This document shows, piece by piece, positions 51,604 through 61,300 of a stretch of DNA of 64,000 nt. The notes under the pieces are model-generated. The model did no database searches and was not told the DNA's origin. It saw nothing but the letters and a program-made list of their open reading frames with translations. A program made the position numbers and the translations under genes. The DNA comes from Sphingobacteriales bacterium 44-15 (GTDB lineage: Bacteria > Bacteroidota > Bacteroidia > Chitinophagales > Chitinophagaceae): positions 1 to 64,000 of the forward strand of contig MKWG01000043.1 in NCBI GenBank assembly GCA_001899685.1, written 5' to 3'. How positions within the stretch are numbered: the first letter of the stretch is position 1; each line of letters begins with the position of its first letter.

Positions 51604-52350
51604 TTACTCTTTACGATGCATCATCATTTGCCAGGGCGCGCTGCTCAGTATCAGGCTGAAGTAAAACTGGCTGATACCATCGCGCGGGGCATTATTCAGT
51701 TCCTGCCCGTCTTTTGACCGCCATGCATTTTTTCTGAAGCTGCCTGTATAGCCCGCCTGCAGCCCGATAGCATTGGAAGGATAACGCACAGATTTTAACT
51801 GTATCCCTATACCCGCGCGGTACACAAAGAAATCGTTGTTGAATTTTACAGGGCTGATGGTCTCCTGAATTCCGGGCAGACCCAGCACACTATTAAAATC
51901 CACCCCGGTATTATCACGGTAAAAGACAGCCTGGTACATCTGGTATCCTAACCCGACAAAAGGGTAAAGTGTCACCATTTTTTTATTCAGTACATCATAT
52001 CCCATATTGGCATTGAAACCGATATAATGGATCGTACTGCTTTTACGGTCCCTGTGGGCGCTGAGGCTGCTGCCTATATTGATATTCATCTCAGATACCA
52101 CCCGGTTCATCTCATGCATCATACCAAGACCGAGTGTAGCCGTATATCCTTTAAGCGATTCATATTGGGGTAAATTTGCTACACGCCCATTCAGTTTATC
52201 AAATTGCTGAAAGCTGCCGCCGAGAGAACGGGTCATGGAGGGTACATACTTTTCCATATCCTTCCAGTCATGTTTTTTATGCATAGGCTTATCCTGTGCT
52301 GCAGCGGAACACGCTGCAAGAAGCATCAGGGATGTAATGAACATTTTCAT
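51604..52350 (-). CDS. Predicted outer-membrane beta-barrel protein
   Basis: 248 aa. A signal peptide (MKMFITSLMLLAACSAAAQ) is followed by a His/Lys-rich segment (KPMHKKHDWKDMEKY) and repeated beta strands: 'TATLGLGMMHEMNRVVSEMNINIGSSLSA', 'GFNANMGYDVLNKKMVTLYPFVGLGYQMYQAVFY', 'RAGIGIQLKSVRYPSNAIGLQAGYTGSF'. The C-terminal strand (GISQFYFSLILSS) fits an OM barrel. No specific family is recognised. The gene is adjacent to the M20 hydrolase on the same strand but with no obvious link. Confidence 0.78.
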   Translation of the reverse strand: MKMFITSLMLLAACSAAAQDKPMHKKHDWKDMEKYVPSMTRSLGGSFQQFDKLNGRVANLPQYESLKGYTATLGLGMMHEMNRVVSEMNINIGSSLSAHRDRKSSTIHYIGFNANMGYDVLNKKMVTLYPFVGLGYQMYQAVFYRDNTGVDFNSVLGLPGIQETISPVKFNNDFFVYRAGIGIQLKSVRYPSNAIGLQAGYTGSFRKNAWRSKDGQELNNAPRDGISQFYFSLILSSAPWQMMMHRKE

Positions 52351-52395
52351 AACAATATATTTTATGGTGAAAAGAACGAAGTCATATCGTAGAGC

Positions 52396-52538
52396 TAGTG
52401 TTATGTCAAACGTGAAACGGCAGATGATAAATGTGAGATCCTCACATTTATCGCCTGCCTGCCATGCCTACGGCAGGTAAACCGGTAGGCAAGTCTCACC
52501 TCTCACAAATACGAACAATTATTGTTGACATAGCACTA
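52396..52538. mobile_element. MITE-like heptad element, copy 3 (143 bp)
   Basis: Both ends are type A: TAGTGTTATGTCAA (52396-52409) and its complement TTGACATAGCACTA (52525-52538), with one mismatch in 14. The interior starts with heptamers (GTGAAAC, GATAAAT, GTGAGAT and inverse) and is interrupted by a GC-rich palindrome (about 52454-52490). It lies between the divergent barrel protein and alpha/alpha-barrel genes. A TA dinucleotide sits at both ends, compatible with a TA target. Confidence 0.78.
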
Positions 52539-52784
52539 TGCTCAGTTGCACAAAGTTAATTACAGTAATTATGTCATCCTGTAATACTTTGTACTTTCCC
52601 ATAACAAACGAAGTGCCCGGAATGCGGGTTTTAAAGGAATGAAATTTAGGCCTATCTTCCTCTGGGAATAACACAAGCTTAACAGGGACAATCAAAAAGA
52701 TGCCCGGAATGAGTACCCGGAAACTATTGAAAGATTTATAATAAATTACAGCCCCTATAGTTTTAACCGATTAAACCAAACTAC
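52539..52784. other. Upstream region of the alpha/alpha-barrel gene
   Basis: About 250 bp with no coding frame. A TAGTTTTA sequence (52756-52763) resembles a -7 element with one mismatch, 21 bp before the start codon. No -33 element is evident. Confidence 0.35.
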
Positions 52785-54485
52785 ATGAAGTATTGTTTTT
52801 CTACAATCACTGTGCCCGCTATTGCATTGCTGCAGCTCCTGTCATCATGCAGCCACCCGCCCTCCACAACCTATACCGGGCTGGACAACCACTTGATACA
52901 TGCGGTCAAAGACAGCATTACCGGCGAACGCTTATACCTTACAAGAGATTCATCATTGAGTTACCATAATGTACGTACAGACCAGGATGGCGGCATACTG
53001 CCCTGGTATGCTGCAGACATGGGAGCTTCTTATGATACCGTTATCAGGCTTGTCTGGCATTTCTGGGACAGGATGGAAACCGACTCCAATGGTGAAAAAT
53101 ATTATATGAATCACCAGGTATGGCGCCCGCAGCATGACAAAAGAGGGCTTGGCGGTGATCAGTTGATGATGGCACTTTCGTCCTGGGATCTATTGTACAA
53201 CTATACAGGCAATGCCGCTATAGTGGACAATATGAAATATATGGCAGATTATTATTTATCGCACGGATTTACAACACCGGGTGATGCCTGGCCCAATATA
53301 CCCTACCCTTATAATACCGTTTTGCATTCCGGCAGGTATGATGGCGACATGATACTGGGAAAGGACTATACACAACCGGATAAGGCCGGATCGTTTGGCT
53401 ACGAGCTTGTGCATTTATACAAAAAAACAGGCGACAGCAAATACCTGGATGCCGCCGTAAAGATTGCCAACACGCTGGCGGCTAAAGTGCAGCCCGGAGA
53501 TGAATTCCATTCCCCATGGCCTTTTAAAGTGAACGCTACGACGGGCGAAGTGGGTAAACTGATCAATCATCCCAAGATCAACAAACCTGAGCCTGGTACT
53601 TCTTTTACAACAGAGCAGCCTTCTATATATACAACCAACTGGACGCCGACACTCCGGCTGTTCACTGAGCTTGCCACATTGAAAAAAGGCGACAGTGCAG
53701 CATACAGCAAAGCCTATGATATTGCACTTAACTGGATGAAAACATTCCCGGCAAAGAACAACAAATGGGGACCTTTCTTTGAAGATATCCTGGGCTGGTC
53801 TGACTGCCAGATCAATGCTATTACGTACGCAATGTACCTGATGGATAATGAGCAGGCCGATCCCGGGTGGAAACAAACGGTGAAAAATATTTTCAACTGG
53901 GTGCACTCCGCTTTAGATGATACCGAATTTCAGAAATTCGGCGTCATCACCACAGACGAGCAAACCATATACCGCACTCCCGGCAACAGCCACTCCTCGC
54001 GGCAGGCGTCTATGGAGCTGCGCTACCGGGAAAAGACCGGCGACACTTCCCGGCTGCAAAACGCCATCAGGGAGCTCAACTGGGCAACCTATATGGTGAA
54101 CACCGATGGAAGGAATTATTATCTCCGCGACGATATCTGGCTGACAGACGGGTATGGCGATTATGTAAGGCATTATATCCGTGCCATGGCGGCTGCACCG
54201 GAGCTGGCGCCTTCCGGTACAAATCACCTCCTGCGCACGTCTTCCATAGTTTCGCATATTGATTATCGTGATAACGAGATAAGCTATGCAACTTTTGACG
54301 ATGTATCAGGAGAAAAATTCAGATTAAAAAGTAAACCGTCAGTCATAACGGTTGATGGAAATATATTAAAAGAAGTTAACAACCCCAATGCAGAAGGATA
54401 TGTTTGGCAAAGCATCAGCAGCAACGGGGATGGCATACTTATCGTTCATAAAACTGCCGGCAAACAAGTAAGGATACAGTTATAA
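52785..54485 (+). CDS. Exported lipoprotein, alpha/alpha-barrel (six-hairpin) glycosidase-like
   Basis: 566 aa. The signal (MKYCFSTITVPAIALLQLLSSC) ends in a lipobox. The body has helical hairpin pattern with repeats such as 'DQLMMALSSWDLLYNYTGNAAIVDNMKYMADYYLSHGF', 'GSFGYELVHLYKKTGDSKYLDAAVKIANTLAAKV' and 'ASMELRYREKTGDTSRLQNAIRELNWATYMV', as in glycoside hydrolases and lyases with an (alpha/alpha)6 barrel. The C-terminal 100 residues are beta-rich. It is convergent with the SusCD cluster and may be part of the same glycan locus. I cannot name a GH family. Confidence 0.7.
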   Translation: MKYCFSTITVPAIALLQLLSSCSHPPSTTYTGLDNHLIHAVKDSITGERLYLTRDSSLSYHNVRTDQDGGILPWYAADMGASYDTVIRLVWHFWDRMETDSNGEKYYMNHQVWRPQHDKRGLGGDQLMMALSSWDLLYNYTGNAAIVDNMKYMADYYLSHGFTTPGDAWPNIPYPYNTVLHSGRYDGDMILGKDYTQPDKAGSFGYELVHLYKKTGDSKYLDAAVKIANTLAAKVQPGDEFHSPWPFKVNATTGEVGKLINHPKINKPEPGTSFTTEQPSIYTTNWTPTLRLFTELATLKKGDSAAYSKAYDIALNWMKTFPAKNNKWGPFFEDILGWSDCQINAITYAMYLMDNEQADPGWKQTVKNIFNWVHSALDDTEFQKFGVITTDEQTIYRTPGNSHSSRQASMELRYREKTGDTSRLQNAIRELNWATYMVNTDGRNYYLRDDIWLTDGYGDYVRHYIRAMAAAPELAPSGTNHLLRTSSIVSHIDYRDNEISYATFDDVSGEKFRLKSKPSVITVDGNILKEVNNPNAEGYVWQSISSNGDGILIVHKTAGKQVRIQL

Positions 54486-54491
54486 AGACTA

Positions 54492-54586
54492 TTTCACGCA
54501 AAGCGGCAAAGAATGCAAAGCAGCAAAGTTTTATTTTCAATATTTCTCATCGCGTACTTTGCTTTCCCGGCTGGCTTTGCGTGAAA
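54492..54586. repeat. GCAAAG-word palindrome
   Basis: TTTCACGCAAAG (54492-54503) pairs perfectly with CTTTGCGTGAAA (54575-54586). Between them are several GCAAAG and GCAAAG-like words. It sits between the convergent alpha/alpha-barrel and PKD genes and probably terminates both. Confidence 0.7.
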
Positions 54587-54605
54587 TAAACTCAGCCCTC
54601 AGCAA

Positions 54606-55466
54606 TTAAAGCTGCAACTGTATGAACTTTGCCTCCGGGTTTCCATTTTCAGGAATCCTGCCGACAGGGGACCAGCCGGCATCCAGCTCAACCAGGGCAA
54701 AATTGATAGCTCCCTTTATACTTCCCAGTGCAGACTTTTTTATGGAAAATTCTATAATATTTTTCCCGCTCACTGTTTTAACAGCAGAAAAGTGCATATC
54801 TGTATCAAAACTGAAAACAGCGTTAAAGGACCAGTCTGCCGGAGCTCCCAAGTGCTCATATCCCGATCCCCAACTGGGGGATGTGGCGGGACCTTCCAGC
54901 AAATAGTCCATGCCTGATCCACCGGGATAATCCCCGACGATGTACCCTGTGGCCGGGTTGTTATCCGCATCTATGTACATATCTATCATGTCCAGCTTCA
55001 TGGCAGTAGTGCCTTCCACCAGGAAATTAATATCCTGTGCGGTGGCAAAAGACTTGATAGCGCGGATATTCCCTCCAAAATCTTCGCTGTTGGTATGAAG
55101 GTATTCTACGTACTCCCAGTCTGTAAAGTCGCCGTCAATTTTAATATTGGGACCCAATATGCTTACGGTATCCGTAAATATATCTGTTTGAGCCCCGTTG
55201 GTAGCCGTAAGCGACACGAGAAAATCTCCCTTCCTGGAAAAAATATGCTGGGGCGACTTAAGTGATGAGCTGTCACCGGGCTTGTCGTTAAAATCCCAGT
55301 GATAGGTTTTAGCGCCGGAGGAAAAATTGGTGAAGGTCACTTTAAATCCGTCCGCCACATAGCTGAATACAGATTTAAGGCTACCGTTGTCTTTATCCTT
55401 TTTACAGGCAGCGGCGGTGATAATGATCAGCCACCAGGCTATTATATAAATGAGATTCCGTTTCAT
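54606..55466 (-). CDS. PKD-domain lipoprotein with a DOMON/CBM9-like C-terminal domain
   Basis: 286 aa. A lipobox signal (MKRNLIYIIAWWLIIITAAAC) is followed by a PKD fold (about 35-115: 'FSYVADGFKVTFTNFSSGAKTYHWDFNDKPGDSSSLKSPQHIFSRKGDFLVSLTATN'). The C-terminal half (about 120-286) has 'IKIDGDFTDWEYVEYLHTNSEDFGG' and later 'KNIIEFSIKKSALGSIKGAINFALVELDAGWSPVGRIPENGNPEAKF', resembling DOMON or CBM9-type sugar-binding modules. It probably binds glycan at the cell surface, in the position SusE/F proteins occupy in other loci. It is the last gene of the SusCD operon. Confidence 0.83.
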   Translation of the reverse strand: MKRNLIYIIAWWLIIITAAACKKDKDNGSLKSVFSYVADGFKVTFTNFSSGAKTYHWDFNDKPGDSSSLKSPQHIFSRKGDFLVSLTATNGAQTDIFTDTVSILGPNIKIDGDFTDWEYVEYLHTNSEDFGGNIRAIKSFATAQDINFLVEGTTAMKLDMIDMYIDADNNPATGYIVGDYPGGSGMDYLLEGPATSPSWGSGYEHLGAPADWSFNAVFSFDTDMHFSAVKTVSGKNIIEFSIKKSALGSIKGAINFALVELDAGWSPVGRIPENGNPEAKFIQLQL

Positions 55467-55507
55467 ATTTTTTATTTTTACGACCAGTTCCTGATCGTTA
55501 TAGTTAA

Positions 55508-56875
55508 TTATTGGATAGTGATCTGCTTGTTCAGCCGGTTTATGCCATTATGCTCCGTAAGCCAGCCATTGTTATTAGCCAGTTGTACTGCATATTCGAT
55601 CCTGTCAGCAAGTGCAGGATCCTGGTCTGTAATACGAAGAAACAGCTCATACCCGCCCCCGGGGATGCCGGCAAGGCTTACTGATCCCCCGATATTTTGT
55701 GTAACAGCAGGTTTGCACAACCGCAGATCTGCAGACAGTTCTTTGTCATAGAAATCACCTGTGGCAATGTTTTTGAATACCAGGTATATTTTCTTTTTGT
55801 TGTACAAAGGCGCATATCCTTTATTAGTGATATTAATGTCAGCCGGCATATTACTATTTGCTGCTGCTTTATCCGGCAATAAGGCATCCACTAACGCCAG
55901 CCTGTAACCGAGATACCGTTGGAACTCGTCAAAGCACCCGGAGTTCTTCCAGGCATTGATGGTGGGCTGGTACCAGTCGAGGTTGAGATAAGTCCATTTC
56001 AGGAATGCCATTTCCTTACGCCCTTCCGCACAGGTAGGATCATAGCCATCGGTTGGCGGGCAGGTTTCTCCGCCTGTAGGCACATACAGCGCTTCCGTGC
56101 TGATGTATTGCTTTTCCGCTTCCACGTTATTATAGGTGCCGTAATCTGTACCTCCTGTCAGAAAGCAGTCATTATGATGCCCTACCCTTGCGCGGTTTTC
56201 TCCTGTATAGGCCAGCTCGGCAGTCAGTGGAGAAGTGGTATTGAATATCTGTTGCTTTGCAGATGGCGTTCTCACCTGCACCATGATATCTGCCGGCAGC
56301 ACGCTCAGCAACTTGTTCAGCACCAGTCTTTCATTATCCACCGTTGCCAGCCCGTTGCTGGAATCATGCCATTCTCCCCAGGCGCCGATAAATCCTGCCT
56401 GCACAAATGCTATGACATCTTTGTTATTTTCAAATACCGTTTTCAACTGGTCAAGATGCTGCTCAATAATGGCGTACGGGGCATCCGTTCCCTGCATATC
56501 ATCGGTATAGGCAAAACGCAGGATTACTTTTAAACCTGCTTTCCTTATGGTTTCAAGATCACTTTCTATGAGGGAGAGCTCTGCGTTGCTGATAGCTTGG
56601 TCTTTAAATGCATCAAGATAAAAGACCCGCAGGATCATTGTTACATTCTGGCTTCTCAGCAGGTTGACATCGCCTGCGCCAAGCTTGCTGCCTTCGGAAA
56701 ATACATTCATTGTTTTGATGAACCCGCGTTCCGGGTTTGGGAATATTGCATTGGAAACCTCGTATTGTATACGGTCTTCCGTCGTGTCTTTACCTGCCTC
56801 TGAGCGCTTGCACCCGCAAAAACCGGTGGCAGCCAGCAGCCAGAAACAAAATGTATATATGTTTTTTAGTGCCAT
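55508..56875 (-). CDS. DUF4874/DUF4832 surface lipoprotein
   Basis: 455 aa. The signal ends at a lipobox-like GFCGC. The DUF4874 part (about 35-215) has 'YEVSNAIFPNPERGFIKTMNVFSEG', 'MILRVFYLDAFKDQAISNAELSLIESDLETIRKAGLKVILRFAY' and 'VIAFVQAGFIGAWGEWHDSSNG', reminiscent of a TIM-barrel glycosidase. DUF4832 (about 220-455) ends in beta-rich, binding-type sequence. The pair is found in glycan loci but has no known activity as far as I recall. It follows susD by about 30 bp and so is part of the transport operon. Confidence 0.88.
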   Translation of the reverse strand: MALKNIYTFCFWLLAATGFCGCKRSEAGKDTTEDRIQYEVSNAIFPNPERGFIKTMNVFSEGSKLGAGDVNLLRSQNVTMILRVFYLDAFKDQAISNAELSLIESDLETIRKAGLKVILRFAYTDDMQGTDAPYAIIEQHLDQLKTVFENNKDVIAFVQAGFIGAWGEWHDSSNGLATVDNERLVLNKLLSVLPADIMVQVRTPSAKQQIFNTTSPLTAELAYTGENRARVGHHNDCFLTGGTDYGTYNNVEAEKQYISTEALYVPTGGETCPPTDGYDPTCAEGRKEMAFLKWTYLNLDWYQPTINAWKNSGCFDEFQRYLGYRLALVDALLPDKAAANSNMPADINITNKGYAPLYNKKKIYLVFKNIATGDFYDKELSADLRLCKPAVTQNIGGSVSLAGIPGGGYELFLRITDQDPALADRIEYAVQLANNNGWLTEHNGINRLNKQITIQ

Positions 56876-56903
56876 GTCTGTTCTTTTTAATGAAATTTTG
56901 TGT

Positions 56904-58370
56904 TTACTGGTAGCCGGGATTTTGAATAAATTTTCCCTTTCCTTCGCTTACGGTTTGCAGTGAGAACGGGAACAGCACTTTATTGGGATTGGTGTAGGTG
57001 GATTGTGTTACTTCCTGGCAACGGCTGACAAATTTTCCATGGCGGATAAGATCTGCACGATACTGGCCATTTTCACACCAGAACTCATGGCTTCTCTCCA
57101 GCAGGATCAGGTCATTGAATGCATCAAGGGAAGCATAATCAGACAGCTTTTTATCTTCCAGACCGGCTCTTCTTCTTACCACATTCACCAGTTCCATCGC
57201 TTCTTCGGTAGGAGCGCCGGCATTGGCGATCGCTTCCGCTTTGGAGAGCAGCACATCCGGGTAACGGTACATTACAATATCCACCGTAGTGAGGCTGGTA
57301 GTGCGATCAGCATCTTCATTGATCTTTAAAGGAATAGGTCCCCAGTCCAGGATAGCCCCGGGATTAGCCCTGTTGTAAGTGATGCCATCGCTGCCGGTAT
57401 ACTCTGCAATAAGCATTTTTTTTCGCTTGTCATCCGGCTCAAACCTGTCGTAAAACCACCAGGTACTGGATATGGTGCCCCATCCGCCTTTGGGCTTATA
57501 ATTGGATGGCAATACCATTAGCTGCCACTGGTTTTCACTAGTGCCTGCATAATCGCAGGGAATGGCCCAAATCACTTCCCTGCTGTTCTTCGCGCCTTCA
57601 AGATCCCATATTGCGGCATAATCATTATCAAGCGTGTAGGCATTATAGGCTATAATATCATCGCACAGGGTCTTTACTTTATCCCATCTTTTTTCATGCA
57701 GGTTTAGTCTTATATCAATCATTTTAGCCAACGCTTTGCTGAAACGGCCATACTCTGCATCCTGCGGCAAAGGCAGATCCGCAGCGGCAGCTTCCAGGTC
57801 TGCTTCAATAAAATCTACCATTTCATTATAATCCATCCGTGCCAAAGGCGCTTCCTGCAAAGGATTCTTCAATACTTCCAGCGGCGCTATTACAAGAGGT
57901 CCATACAGGTCAAAAAGCGTATATGCCAGCAATCCCCTTGCACACCTCACCTCTGCAATTGCCTTTTTCTTCAGGTCTTCGCTTACGGCTGACTGTGAAA
58001 TGAGGTCAATAGTCATTGTCATACGGCTGATCTTATTATAAAAATCATCATAATAGCGGGTAAACCCCGGGCTGTTTGACTGGTAATTCTGCAACGAGGC
58101 TATATTCTGATCGCCATACTTACCATATAATATTTCAGTGGTCGCATCGCTCAGAAACATTACGCCTCTTTCTGAAGTGGAAAAAATGCCATCACTCCAT
58201 GCGCCCCGCAATGGGTAATAGCAGGCGTTGACCATTGCTTCCAGGTCTGATGCTGATTTGGGAAATATATTCGGGTTGATCTCAGAATAATCTATGGGCA
58301 CCAGGTCTTTGGTACAACTGTTCAGCCATACCGCAAACACTAAGAAAATAAAGCTGATATATTTTTTCAT
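56904..58370 (-). CDS. SusD/RagB-family glycan-binding lipoprotein
   Basis: 488 aa from the ATG at 58370; a GTG three codons upstream is possible. The lipobox VWLNSC is at about 15-20. 'NPNIFPKSASDLEAMVNACYYPLRGAWSDGIF' is followed by tetratricopeptide-like helices and by 'YRYPDVLLSKAEAIANAGAPTEEAMELVNVVRRRAGL', then 'ILLERSHEFWCENGQYRADLIRHG', all typical of SusD. It caps the SusC barrel and binds the glycan or oligosaccharide. It follows susC directly (21 bp). Confidence 0.96.
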   Translation of the reverse strand: MKKYISFIFLVFAVWLNSCTKDLVPIDYSEINPNIFPKSASDLEAMVNACYYPLRGAWSDGIFSTSERGVMFLSDATTEILYGKYGDQNIASLQNYQSNSPGFTRYYDDFYNKISRMTMTIDLISQSAVSEDLKKKAIAEVRCARGLLAYTLFDLYGPLVIAPLEVLKNPLQEAPLARMDYNEMVDFIEADLEAAAADLPLPQDAEYGRFSKALAKMIDIRLNLHEKRWDKVKTLCDDIIAYNAYTLDNDYAAIWDLEGAKNSREVIWAIPCDYAGTSENQWQLMVLPSNYKPKGGWGTISSTWWFYDRFEPDDKRKKMLIAEYTGSDGITYNRANPGAILDWGPIPLKINEDADRTTSLTTVDIVMYRYPDVLLSKAEAIANAGAPTEEAMELVNVVRRRAGLEDKKLSDYASLDAFNDLILLERSHEFWCENGQYRADLIRHGKFVSRCQEVTQSTYTNPNKVLFPFSLQTVSEGKGKFIQNPGYQ

Positions 58371-58391
58371 ATACTGCACAGTTAATTCGGT

Positions 58392-61300
58392 TTAGAAATT
58401 AAGATTTAAGCCTATGGTATATGTCCTGATATAAGGATAGGCGGCGGTGTAAGAATCTGTTTCAGGATCTACTCCGCTATAGGGTGTAATCACAAACAGG
58501 TTCTGTGCGTCAGCGTGTATACGTGCGGACCTGAGCACTTTCCCAAACCACTTGTGCGGGAGATCATATCCCAGCGAAACATTCTGCAGCCGGATGAACC
58601 ATGCGTCCTCTACAAAGAAATCACCTACACCATATGGCGACCACCCGTAAAACGAGCTGGGATGTATGGTAGAAGGGTTTTCAGGTGTCCACCTTTCTTT
58701 AACAGTTCTTAATGCATTATACCCGTTGGAATATACACCGGCGGCACTGACGCCGTAAGTGGTGTAATTAGGATCGGCAAACCTTCTCCCGAACAATGCA
58801 TTGAAATCAAAATTCAGGCTGAAATTTTTGTACATAAATATATTGGTAAGCCCTGCCATAAAGCTGGGATCAGAAGTGCCCATCAGCTTTGTATCTGCCT
58901 CATCAATCCTCCCGTCAGGCTTGCCCAGGCGTATAAACCTGCCATTGGCATCTACCAGAGGATTCCCGCTACCGTCTCTTTCAAACCCGTCAATGTCTTT
59001 TATTTTGATCATGCCCGGCTTAAGCTCCGGTTGTGATGCAGGCACCTGCTCGCCTACCTGCAGAATACCATCCGCTTCCCGGCTGTATGTAGCACGTATG
59101 GGATCATTGGCATTTTCATATACTGCAGGCTTCCAGTCGGGAGCTCTTTCCTTCCAGGTGTCCTTATAACGGGAAATCACAAACATCGTCCGCCATTGAA
59201 AGTCCTTGTTTTGTATGTTGCGGCTATTGACAGTGATCTCAAATCCCTTGCTCTGTGTCTTTCCTATATTGGCAATAATAGTATTCACTTCCTGGTAGGA
59301 GTTCAGGGATTTTGTTGCCAACAGATCCGAGATAATATTATTGAACAGCTCTATTGACCCGTCAACCCGGCCATTAAGAATAGAGAAATCGAGCCCCAGG
59401 TTAGCGCCGGTAGTGGTTTCCCATTTCAGGTCAGGATTTTCCAGCCTTGCCAGCGATACGCCGATCATGCGGGCATCGCTTCCGCTCAGCCATGCAGGAT
59501 AAGCGGCATAGGCGGCAAAAGCATTGCTGTTGATGGTAGCATTCCCTGTTTGCCCGTAGCTCAACCTCAGCTTCAATTGTGAAAAAGTATTTTTCAGGAA
59601 TCCCAGGAAAGGTTCTTCTGCCATGTTCCATGCCACAGCCGCTGAAGGGAAAGTACCCCATTTATGATTAGCGGCAAATACACTGGCGCCGTCAGTACGC
59701 ACTGTTGCGGTAACATAATACCGCCGTTTGAAATTGTAGTTAACCCTTCCGAAATAAGAAGCGATCATATTTTTGGAGCCAGCGGAATTGGTGGGCAACT
59801 GTACGCTGCCCGCGCCAAGGTTATTCCATAAAAATGCATCGGTAATAAATCCTGACGCGCCTTCACTATGCGTGCCGGTAACGAATTTTTGTTGCGACAC
59901 GCCGCCCAGCAGGTCTATATTATGCGCTGCAATGCTGGTGTTGTAATTGGCAGTGGCTTCCAGCAGGTAGGAATTGTTATCTACACTTGATATAAAAGCC
60001 CTGCCATGCTCCAGCGCGCCGTGAAGTGTGGTTGTGGGGAGATAGTTTTGTCGTATGGAGCTCCCGCGGTCTATGCCTGCTTTCAGTTTAACGGTAAGCC
60101 CTTTCAGCGGCGTGATGTCTACAAAAAAGTTACCCAGGAAACGTTCTATCCTGCCCTCGTCGCTTATGGTGAGCAGCGAATAGGGGTTAGGCTGCAAAGC
60201 CAGTTGGGGGTTCAAAGGATAATCCCCGTTTTCATCAATTGCCGGGATATGCGGTCCCTGCTGTATGGCAGCGCGTATGATACCGGAGTTCTCATACTGG
60301 TCTGCACCGAGCTGGCTGTTTTTGTTATCAATCCTGCTGGCGGTAAAATTCACGCCGGTTTTTATGAACCTGTTGATCTCCTGGTCAATATTTGCCCTTA
60401 CCGAGTATCTTTTAAAAGAAGCATTTTTTATGATACCGTCCTGGTCGTAATAGTTGCCGGATATAAGGTACTTTGTATATTTTGTTCCTCCTGATAAAGA
60501 AATATTGTGCTGCATGGTTTTGCCGTCGCGGGTAACGAGACCAAACCAGTCAGTACCGCGCCCTACGTTGTTGATGGCATTTTGTGTATATAATTTCCTG
60601 AAAGGGCCGTTTACGGGATTAGCTTCTGCTTCTTCTTGCGTACGGTTGCCATAAGGATATACATTATTATCAAACTGCCACTGCTCCCATGCGGCTTCAT
60701 TACGCACCTGCATCCATTCATTCAGCGGAAGCACGTCAAAAGGGTTATTATATTTCTGGAAGGAGAAATCATTGGAATATTGCACTTTTAATGCGCCTTC
60801 GCTTCCCCGTTTGGTGGTAATGAGGATCACCCCGTTGGCAGCTCTCGATCCATAGATAGATGTAGCGCTGGCATCTTTTAAGACCTCCACGGATTCAATA
60901 TCGTTGGGGTTAAAAGAATTGAGAATGCTTTGTGTACCTGCATTATACCTACCGCCGCTTTCCGGCTGCTCAAGGTCAACAATAGGGAATCCGTCTACCA
61001 CAAACAATGGTGCATTACTTGCATTCACAGAGCCTGCGCCGCGCACCAGTATGTCCAGTCCGCCACCCGGCTGGGCGCTGTTCTGGCGGATGGTGAGCCC
61101 AGCCACTTTGCCTTTCAGCATATTGCCTATTTCAGGGCCGGAAGACAACACGAGATCCTTGGTTTTTACAGAAGAGACAGCACCGGTAAGGTCACGTTTC
61201 TTTTGAGTGCCGTATCCTATCACCACCACTTCATCCGTCTGCGTTTCCATCGCCTTCAGGGCAATATTTACACTGGCATTTGCCCTGGAAACCCGTAGTT

